Shown: positions 1-5,217 of the stretch, one piece after another
How the letters are laid out: each line of letters opens with the position of its first letter
Numbering within the stretch: position 1 is the stretch's first letter
Notes under the pieces: generated by a model
The model's input: the letters and a program-made list of their open reading frames with translations, nothing else
Database searches by the model: none
Told to the model about the DNA's origin: nothing
Program-made: the position numbers and the translations under genes
Source of the DNA: an uncultured Gemmatimonadales bacterium
GTDB taxonomy: Bacteria > Gemmatimonadota > Gemmatimonadetes > Longimicrobiales > Gaopeijiaceae
DNA: 6,525 nt
NCBI GenBank assembly: GCA_937982605.1
Contig: CALJLC010000302.1
Location: 1 to 6,525 of the forward strand
Direction of reading: 5' to 3'

Positions 1-981
1 GAGATCCTCTCGATCGACATAGCCGACGTCGACGTCGGCAAGAACATCGGCGCCGAGCTCCAGACGGATCAGGCCGAGGCCGACAAGCGGGTGGCGCAGG
101 CACGCGCCGAGGAACGCCGGGCGATGGCCGTCGCGCAGGAGCAGGAGATGAAGGCGCTGGTCGGCCAGATGAAGGCCGAGGTGGTCAAGGCCGAGGCGCA
201 GGTCCCGCTCGCGCTCGCCGAGGTGTTTCGCTCCGGCACGGGCGAAACGCGAGCTCCGGCCCCGACGCAGGACCTGCCGCCTCCCTCGAGGACTAGGGGG
301 CCACCCGTGGAAGAGCTGATCTTCTTCGCGGTGATCATCTTCTTCTCGATCATCGAGTCGATCGCGCGCAGCCGGAAGCAGAAGCGGAGACGGGCCGAGG
401 AGAGCGGGGAGCTCCCCGAGCTGCCGGATCTCGAGCGGCCGCGCCGGATGCCGGAGCGGCCCCCACCGCGCCAGGAGATCCCGACGTACGACGCGGAGCC
501 GTCGTACGACGACGATGTCGAGGGGGACACGGGCGCACGACCGCAACCGACGACGGCCTCGGGGCCGCCGTCGTCGGACGTGCTCCTCCCCGGCGACCTC
601 CTGGCCGAGCTCGAGCGGCTGGCCGGAAAGAAGCAGGAGGAGAAGCGGGCACGCACGCTCGAGCTGCCCAGCGAGTCGCCCCCGATTCCGATGCCGGTCC
701 CCGCCCGGCGCCCCCCCCCGCCGAGGCGTGCGCCCCTGCCGAGCCAGGCGGCGAAGCAGGCGCCCGCGGAGCACGCGATCCACCGGTCGCACGCCGGCTA
801 CGGGACGGATCCCTCCAGCCGCCCGCGGTCACCGCACGACACCCTCGACCCGCTCGCCGAGCGGCTCGGCGCCGAAGCCGAGGCGGTCCGCCGACAGCTC
901 CGCAGCCGGAGCGCCTCCGAGCTGCGCCAGGCGATCGTCCTGCGGGAGGTGCTCGGGCCGCCCCTGGGCCTCCGGGAGTAG
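1..981 (+). CDS. floA: Flotillin-like FloA C-terminal part, open in frame into a membrane-anchored Pro/Arg-rich protein (5'-partial)
   Basis: The frame is open from base 1 to a TAG stop at 979-981 (326 visible residues). Residues 1 to about 80 match the end of FloA, the bacterial flotillin-like scaffold of ordered membrane microdomains. Visible hallmarks are EILSIDIADVDVG, then the charged Ala/Glu coiled coil DQAEADKRVAQARAEERRAM, and the terminal VPLALAEVFRSG. The usual short FloA tail after FRSG is missing. Instead a Pro/Thr/Arg linker leads in frame into the protein described at 307. The N-terminal membrane hairpin and the SPFH domain lie outside the window. FloA identity is firm; whether the product is a true fusion is not. 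The added segment has a membrane helix followed by an Arg/Lys-rich stretch. That predicts an outside N terminus, at odds with FloA's cytoplasmic C terminus, so two separate proteins are more likely. A lost base between about 230 and 293 would end FloA at the TAG at 294-296. Confidence 0.8.
   Translation, partial: EILSIDIADVDVGKNIGAELQTDQAEADKRVAQARAEERRAMAVAQEQEMKALVGQMKAEVVKAEAQVPLALAEVFRSGTGETRAPAPTQDLPPPSRTRGPPVEELIFFAVIIFFSIIESIARSRKQKRRRAEESGELPELPDLERPRRMPERPPPRQEIPTYDAEPSYDDDVEGDTGARPQPTTASGPPSSDVLLPGDLLAELERLAGKKQEEKRARTLELPSESPPIPMPVPARRPPPPRRAPLPSQAAKQAPAEHAIHRSHAGYGTDPSSRPRSPHDTLDPLAERLGAEAEAVRRQLRSRSASELRQAIVLREVLGPPLGLRE
295..309 (+). promoter_or_regulatory. Ribosome binding site and GTG start inside the continuous frame
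   Basis: AGGGGG at 295-300 stands six bases before GTG at 307-309, near-ideal spacing for a Shine-Dalgarno sequence. A TAG at 294-296, in the frame one base behind that of FloA, overlaps it. This is the stop/Shine-Dalgarno/start arrangement usual between co-transcribed genes. It is the main reason to suspect two genes rather than one fusion. Confidence 0.5.
307..981 (+). CDS. Small membrane-anchored Pro/Arg-rich protein of unknown function (alternative separate gene within the open frame)
   Basis: Starting at GTG 307 gives a 224-residue protein. The start is supported by AGGGGG at 295-300, six bases upstream. Residues 2-18 or so form one hydrophobic helix (EELIFFAVIIFFSIIES), followed at once by RSRKQKRRR, which predicts a single-pass anchor with the bulk in the cytoplasm. 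The middle is low-complexity: acidic near YDDDVEGD, then Pro/Arg-rich with a PPPP run. The C-terminal 45 residues are more ordered, helical and Leu-rich, with a Ser/Arg segment and the ending RQAIVLREVLGPPLGLRE. From memory, similar LREVL-x-PP endings occur in other uncharacterised Gemmatimonadota proteins; I cannot name a family. Its position directly after floA suggests co-transcription and a possible link to membrane microdomains. This is inference from position only. An automatic caller would probably merge it with the upstream frame. Confidence 0.55.
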   Translation: MEELIFFAVIIFFSIIESIARSRKQKRRRAEESGELPELPDLERPRRMPERPPPRQEIPTYDAEPSYDDDVEGDTGARPQPTTASGPPSSDVLLPGDLLAELERLAGKKQEEKRARTLELPSESPPIPMPVPARRPPPPRRAPLPSQAAKQAPAEHAIHRSHAGYGTDPSSRPRSPHDTLDPLAERLGAEAEAVRRQLRSRSASELRQAIVLREVLGPPLGLRE

Positions 982-990
982 CTCCCCGGG
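971..990. terminator. GC-rich hairpin at a convergent gene junction, possible shared 3' end
   Basis: CCGGGAG (972-978) pairs with CTCCCCGG (982-989) with one bulged C, and a further T-G pair is possible outside (971/990). The loop is TAG, which is the stop codon of the plus-strand gene. On the minus strand the hairpin begins four bases after the aconitase stop codon (995-997). There is no T-tract on either side, so it is not a classical intrinsic terminator. It could still stabilise or define the 3' ends of both converging transcripts. Confidence 0.35.
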
Positions 991-994
991 TCGG

Positions 995-3781
995 CTACAT
1001 CTGGCCCGAGGCCATCTTCCTGAGCACCGTCTGCAGGATGCCGCCGTTGCGGTAGTACTCGACGTCCACGTCGGAGTCGAGCCGAGCCTTGGCCCGGAAC
1101 TCGGTGACGGTGCCGTCCTCCGCGGTCGCCTTCACGTCGATGATGCACCCCGGCTCCAACCCGTCCGCGATCCCGGTCAGGTCGAACGTCTCCCGTCCGT
1201 CCAGCCCGAGCGACGTCGGCGTCTGGCCGTCGACGAACTCGAGCGGCAGCACGCCCATCCCGACGAGGTTGCTCCGGTGGATCCGCTCGAAGCTCTCGGC
1301 GATGACCGCCTTAACGCCGAGCAGGATCGTCCCCTTCGCGGCCCAGTCGCGGGAGCTTCCGGTGCCGTACTCCTTCCCCGCCAGGATCACGAGCGGCGTG
1401 CCGTCGGCCTGGTAGCGCATGGAGGCGTCGTAGATCGGCATCTCCTCGCCCGAGGGGAAGTGGACCGTGTGCCCGCCCTCGCGGCCGTCCAGGAGGAGGT
1501 TCTTGATGCGCACGTTGCCGAAGGTGCCGCGCATCATGACCTCGTGGTTCCCGCGCCGCGACCCGAAGGTGTTGAAGTCCTTCACGGCCACGCCGTGCTC
1601 CCGGAGGTAGAGTCCGGCCGGCTCGTTCTTCGGGATGGCGCCGGCCGGCGAGATGTGGTCGGTCGTGACCGACTGGCCGAGCAGCGCGAGCACCCGCGCG
1701 CCGGAGACGTCCTGCGGCTCGGGCACGTCGAGGCCCATCCCCTCGAAGAAGGGGGGGAGCCGCACGTACGTCGAGTCGTCCGCCCACTCGTAGAGTGAGC
1801 TCTCCTCCGGAAGCGGCAGCGCCTGCCAGTTCTCGTCTCCGGTGCTCACGGTCGCGTAGCGCTTCGTGAACATCTCGGGCTCGAGCGCGCCGGCTACGGT
1901 GTCGCGAACCTCCTGCGGCGAGGGCCAGATATCGGCGAGGAAGACCGGCTTGCCGTCCTTGCCGTGCCCGATCGGCTCGTTGTAGAGGTCGATGTCGACC
2001 CGGCCCGCGAGCGCGTACGCCACCACGAGCACCGGAGAGGCGAGGTAGTTGGCGCGGACGAGCGGGTGGATGCGCGCTTCGAAGTTCCGGTTGCCCGAGA
2101 GCACGGAGGCGACGACGAGGCCGTTCTCGTCGACGGCCCTGTGGATGTTCTCGGGCAGCGGGCCCGAATTCCCGATGCACGTCGTGCAGCCGTAGCCGAC
2201 GACGTGGAAGCGGAGCTCTTCCAGGTAGGGCAGCAGGCCCGACTGCGTGAGGTAGTCCGTGACGACCTGGCTCCCGGGCGCCATCGCCGTCTTGACCCAC
2301 GGCTTCACCATGAGGCCCTTCTCGACGGCCTTCTTGGCCAGGAGGCCGGCGCCCACCATCACGGAAGGGTTCGACGTGTTGGTGCAGCTCGTGATCGACG
2401 CGATCACGATCGACCCGTCGGTGATCTCGACCTCCGCGCCGTCGCAGTCGACCGTGACGCAGCGGGCGTCCGCCGAGGCGGCCACCTGCGTCGGGGCCGC
2501 GCCCCCCTCGCCGCTCCAGCTCTCGCCGGTACGGGGCTCGGTGGGCGGCAGCTCGAAGCCCGACGGCACGAGCTTGGGAAGGTCCTTCTCGAACTGCTTC
2601 CGCATGTCCGCCATGCGGATGCGGTCCTGCGGCCGCTTCGGCCCGGCCAGGCTCGGCTCGACGGTCGAGAGATCGAGCTCGAGGGTCGACGTGAACTCCG
2701 GGTCCGGCGTGTCGTCGGTGCGGAAGAGGCCGAGCTCCTTCGAGACGGTCTCGACGCGCTGCACCATCGCCTCGTCACGCCCGGTTCCCCGGAGGTAGTC
2801 GAGCGTGGCGTCGTCGACCGGGAAGAAGCCGATCGTCGCCCCGTACTCGGGCGACATGTTGGCGAGCGTCGCCTTGTCGGGGAGCGTGAGGTGCGACAGG
2901 CCGGCGCCGTAGTACTCGACGAAGCGCCCGACGACTCCGTGCTTTCGCAGCATCTCGGTGACCCGCAGCACGAGGTCGGTGGCCGTGGCGCCTTCCGGGA
3001 GGGCACCCGTCAGCTTCATGCCGACCACCTCGGGCAGGAGCATGTAGTACGGCTGGCCGAGCACGACCGCCTCGGCCTCGATGCCGCCCACGCCCCAGCC
3101 GACGACGCCGAGCCCGTTGACCATCGTGGTGTGGGAGTCGGTGCCGACGAGGGTGTCGGGATAGGCCAGGAACGTGCCGTCGTGCTCCCGGCGGTGGATC
3201 ACCGAGGCCAGGTACTCGAGGTTGACCTGGTGCACGATCCCCGTGCCGGGTGGAACGACGGAGAAGTTGTCGAAGGCCTCCTGGGCCCAGCGGAGGAGGG
3301 CGTAGCGCTCCCGGTTCCGCTCGAACTCCTTCTCGACGTTGAGGCGGAAGGCGTCCGCGGTGCCGAAGTAGTCGACCTGCACCGAGTGGTCGATGACGAG
3401 GTCCGCGGGGACGACCGGGTTGATGCGGGCGGGGTCGCCGCCCATCGCCTTGAGCCCGTCCCGCATGGCCGCGAGGTCGACGACCGCGGGGACGCCGGTG
3501 AAGTCCTGCAGGACGACGCGGGTCGGCATGAAGGGCACGTCGGCGCCGGCGTTCGTCGGGCTCCACTCGGTGATCGCACGGACGTGGTCCTCGGTCACGT
3601 AGACCCCGCCCGCGTGGCGCAGCGCGTTCTCCAGGAGGATCCGGATCGAGAAGGGGAGTCGGTCGAGCGAGTCGATGACACCCTCTTCCTCCAGCCGCGC
3701 GAGCCGGTAGAAGGAGGTCGAGCCTTCGGGGAGGTCGACGGTCTTGAGGGCTCCGAAGGGATCGCGCTGGAGGTCGGCCAC
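995..3781 (-). CDS. acnA: Aconitate hydratase, AcnA/IRP1 type
   Basis: Cytoplasmic [4Fe-4S] enzyme of the TCA cycle that interconverts citrate and isocitrate through cis-aconitate. The protein is 928 residues from the chosen start, slightly longer than the usual 890-910. All family marks are present: RLPFSIRILLEN near the N terminus, VLQDFTGVPAVVDLAAMR, DSHTTMVNGLGV, the three cluster cysteines C466 (SITSCTN), C532 and C535 (YGCTTCIGNSGP), and the swivelling domain with GSRRGNHEVMMRGTFGN and GTGSSRDWAAKG (R811). The 66 and 3 residue spacings between the cysteines equal those of human IRP1 (437/503/506). The frame extends upstream to a GTG at 3838, but that start lacks a Shine-Dalgarno sequence. 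GTG 3781 has GGAG five bases upstream and puts DPFGALKTVDL close to the N terminus, as is usual, so I prefer it. The stop is TAG at 995-997. A hydrophilic linker (about residues 418-445) before the cluster domain is family-typical. It converges on the plus-strand gene with a 13-base gap. Confidence 0.97.
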   Translation of the reverse strand: MADLQRDPFGALKTVDLPEGSTSFYRLARLEEEGVIDSLDRLPFSIRILLENALRHAGGVYVTEDHVRAITEWSPTNAGADVPFMPTRVVLQDFTGVPAVVDLAAMRDGLKAMGGDPARINPVVPADLVIDHSVQVDYFGTADAFRLNVEKEFERNRERYALLRWAQEAFDNFSVVPPGTGIVHQVNLEYLASVIHRREHDGTFLAYPDTLVGTDSHTTMVNGLGVVGWGVGGIEAEAVVLGQPYYMLLPEVVGMKLTGALPEGATATDLVLRVTEMLRKHGVVGRFVEYYGAGLSHLTLPDKATLANMSPEYGATIGFFPVDDATLDYLRGTGRDEAMVQRVETVSKELGLFRTDDTPDPEFTSTLELDLSTVEPSLAGPKRPQDRIRMADMRKQFEKDLPKLVPSGFELPPTEPRTGESWSGEGGAAPTQVAASADARCVTVDCDGAEVEITDGSIVIASITSCTNTSNPSVMVGAGLLAKKAVEKGLMVKPWVKTAMAPGSQVVTDYLTQSGLLPYLEELRFHVVGYGCTTCIGNSGPLPENIHRAVDENGLVVASVLSGNRNFEARIHPLVRANYLASPVLVVAYALAGRVDIDLYNEPIGHGKDGKPVFLADIWPSPQEVRDTVAGALEPEMFTKRYATVSTGDENWQALPLPEESSLYEWADDSTYVRLPPFFEGMGLDVPEPQDVSGARVLALLGQSVTTDHISPAGAIPKNEPAGLYLREHGVAVKDFNTFGSRRGNHEVMMRGTFGNVRIKNLLLDGREGGHTVHFPSGEEMPIYDASMRYQADGTPLVILAGKEYGTGSSRDWAAKGTILLGVKAVIAESFERIHRSNLVGMGVLPLEFVDGQTPTSLGLDGRETFDLTGIADGLEPGCIIDVKATAEDGTVTEFRAKARLDSDVDVEYYRNGGILQTVLRKMASGQM

Positions 3782-3790
3782 GTCAGCTCC
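3782..3790 (-). promoter_or_regulatory. Shine-Dalgarno sequence that decides the acnA start
   Basis: On the minus strand GGAG (3790 to 3787) lies five bases before GTG 3781. The alternative GTG at 3838 is preceded by CAGCTCCG, which has no purine-rich anti-16S match. The choice shortens the protein by 19 residues of poor family resemblance. Confidence 0.5.
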
Positions 3791-3919
3791 GCGGTAGGGA
3801 CGTTCGAGCAGGGAGATCGCCGGTCCACGGCGCCTCACCGGAGCTGCCGGCGCGGGCCGCGACCGAGCTTCTCAAGATGATCGAAGATCGGGCCCGTGTC
3901 AGGGGGCGCGGGGGGCCTC

Positions 3920-3934
3920 CGGGCGCGCTGCCCG
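3920..3934 (-). terminator. Short hairpin directly after the stop of the kinase-like gene
   Basis: CGGGC and GCCCG form a five-base-pair all-GC stem around a five-base loop. It abuts the TGA stop at 3935-3937 on its downstream side. There is no U-tract. In DNA this GC-rich such a stem can occur by chance, so it is only a weak candidate for a transcript end before acnA. Confidence 0.2.
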
Positions 3935-5008
3935 TCAGCCCTCGATGCACTCGCGCTGGAAGGTGCGTCGCATGCGGTCCTCGTCGCCGACGACGTCGTA
4001 GAAGTCGGCGACGTACTCCAGCGACTCCCGGGCGATCTCGGGGTCGAGGCCCTCCTGTTCCCGGAAGAGCGCCTCGATCTCAGGCCGACGGTCGACGAAC
4101 CGGGTGGCCACCATCGGCCAGAGCGGGGCCGACCGGCAGAGGCCCCGGAAGAGCCGCTGACGGACGTTGCGGAGCCCGAGCTCCTCGAGGTTGCCCCGGA
4201 AGAGCCGGTTCGCGTAGCGCGTGTTCACCAGCCCGGAGACGTCGAAGTCGTAGGGAAGCGCGAACACCGGGCCGACCGGCGCGCCGATCGGCTTCACGTT
4301 ATGGCAGCACTCGTCGCTGCCCCGATCGGCCTTGAAGGCGGACCAGTCGGTGTTCCCGATCAGATACTGGAAGAGCTCGACGACCGCCACGCTCGCGGGG
4401 TCGACGGCGTCCGGCGGCACCACCGGGGTCACGAGGTACCGCCAGCCGGTCCGCTCCGCCACGGTCTCTTCGTGCTCGATGACGAAGCCGTAGCGCGTGA
4501 TCGGCTCCCGCGCCCCGTCGCTGTCTTCGTACGAGATCCGCGCGAGCCGCACGCGGAAGCTGTAGTCGGTGAGGACGTTGAGCACCCGGTAGGCGAGGTA
4601 CTCGAGCAGGACGTACTGCTCGTGCTCCGGACGGTCGTCCTGGCAGTGGGTGACGAGCTTGATCCGGTTCTGACCCTCGAAGAGGGTGCCCTCGACCCGG
4701 CTCCGCGGGAAGTCGAGCCGCAGCGGAGGGAAGCGGCAGATCCCGGTGTCGAGCCGGGAGCGCCCCCGCGTCCGGATGTCGACTTCGACCTCGTGCGTCC
4801 CGTCGGGCTCGACCACGGTGATGACACCCGGATACTCCTCCGCGTCATCGCCGCGATGCTCGAAGATCTGGCCCAGTGGAGCGCGGATCGTCCAGGTGGC
4901 GATCTCGTGGGACTCGAAGAGCGGTGCGCTCTGGGCGGCGCCGGTCGCGGGCACCGCCAGCGTCGCGGCGGCGAGCACGGCCGCGGGGGCGATCCTTCTG
5001 GCGTCCAT
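3935..5008 (-). CDS. Exported protein with CotH/HipA-like kinase motifs, function unknown
   Basis: 357 residues. Start ATG 5008 is set by GGAGG (5017 to 5013) four bases upstream and by an N-terminal signal peptide (MDARRIAPAAVLAAATLAVP) with likely cleavage near A25. No lipobox is seen. After an exposed N-terminal segment (PLFESHEIATWTIRAPL, 29-45) come RTRGRSR (79-85), CRFPPLRLDF (91-100) and EGTLFEGQNRIKLVTHC (106-122). Then follow the helix YVLLEYLAYRVLN (132-144), LIGNTDW (216-222), CCHN (234-237) and LPYDFDVSG (251-259). The order of a Lys strand, a Glu helix, a GN-x-D loop, a later Asn and a Y-D-F-D motif resembles the spore-coat kinase CotH and, more distantly, HipA-type kinases. On that reading K117, E136, D221, N237, D254 and D256 would be the catalytic set. 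This is motif-level inference; no family was searched. At least six cysteines in an exported protein suggest disulfides. It could equally be a non-catalytic member of that fold. Confidence 0.8.
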   Translation of the reverse strand: MDARRIAPAAVLAAATLAVPATGAAQSAPLFESHEIATWTIRAPLGQIFEHRGDDAEEYPGVITVVEPDGTHEVEVDIRTRGRSRLDTGICRFPPLRLDFPRSRVEGTLFEGQNRIKLVTHCQDDRPEHEQYVLLEYLAYRVLNVLTDYSFRVRLARISYEDSDGAREPITRYGFVIEHEETVAERTGWRYLVTPVVPPDAVDPASVAVVELFQYLIGNTDWSAFKADRGSDECCHNVKPIGAPVGPVFALPYDFDVSGLVNTRYANRLFRGNLEELGLRNVRQRLFRGLCRSAPLWPMVATRFVDRRPEIEALFREQEGLDPEIARESLEYVADFYDVVGDEDRMRRTFQRECIEG

Positions 5009-5214
5009 GGGGCCTCCGGGGGCAGCGCGGCCCTCGGCACCGGATCCGACCACGCCCGGAGCGAGAGCCGATACGGCGTACAATCTATCCGCCGCGCGTG
5101 TCGGGGGCAGGGGCGCGTAGGGCGCGGCGCCGGGCGTGCGCCAGCGGCCGGATCCCCTATCTTCGCCCCGCGCCCCGACGGCGGCGCCAACCGATGACCC
5201 GGACGGAGGTTCGC
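5009..5214. promoter_or_regulatory. Divergent intergenic region with candidate promoters
   Basis: This 206-base gap must hold the start signals for both flanking secreted-protein genes. Its only AT-rich core is at 5078-5090. On the plus strand it contains TACAAT (5079-5084, five of six to the -10 consensus), and on the minus strand an overlapping TAGATT. A second plus-strand candidate is TATCTT at 5158-5163. None has a convincing -35 box at 16-18 bases, so the assignment is weak. Both genes have strong GGAGG ribosome sites at the edges of the gap. Confidence 0.35.
5111..5126. repeat. Direct repeat GGGCGCG-TA-GGGCGCG in the divergent region
   Basis: Two identical seven-base units (5111-5117 and 5120-5126) are separated by TA, giving a nine-base period. 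The pair lies between the two plus-strand promoter candidates, where an activator or repressor could bind. GC-only heptamers are not rare in DNA of this composition, so it may be chance. Confidence 0.3.
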
Positions 5215-5217
5215 ATG
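5205..5217 (+). promoter_or_regulatory. Ribosome binding site deciding the metalloprotease start
   Basis: GGAGG at 5205-5209 is five bases before ATG 5215. An in-frame ATG at 5194 would add seven residues but has no purine-rich site upstream, so 5215 is preferred. Confidence 0.65.

Noticed and set aside
229..296. Programmed -1 frameshift to end FloA at the TAG at 294-296
   Set aside because: No X-XXY-YYZ slippery heptamer is present in the proper frame, and I see no obvious stimulatory structure. A lost base or read-through is simpler.
515..1798. A 427-codon plus-strand open frame crossing the convergent junction
   Set aside because: It overlaps the anchored protein in another frame and then lies antisense to acnA. 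The product is Arg/Ser/Pro-rich without domains.
3870..3875. TTGAGA on the minus strand as a -35 box for acnA
   Set aside because: It matches five of six -35 bases, but the sequence 16-18 bases downstream is all G/C (CGCCGG) with no -10 element.
1964..3880. A 638-codon plus-strand open frame opposite acnA
   Set aside because: It is antisense to a gene with every aconitase motif, and its product is a run of Arg/Val/Asp/His typical of the complement of GC-rich codons. No domain or ribosome site supports it.
5126..5142. GGCGC-7-GCGCC inverted repeat in the divergent region
   Set aside because: A five-base GC stem in DNA this GC-rich is expected by chance, and it does not align with a promoter element or a gene end.
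3896..5197. A 433-codon plus-strand open frame opposite the kinase-like gene
   Set aside because: It is antisense to a gene with a clear signal peptide and ribosome site, and it shows no recognisable motifs.
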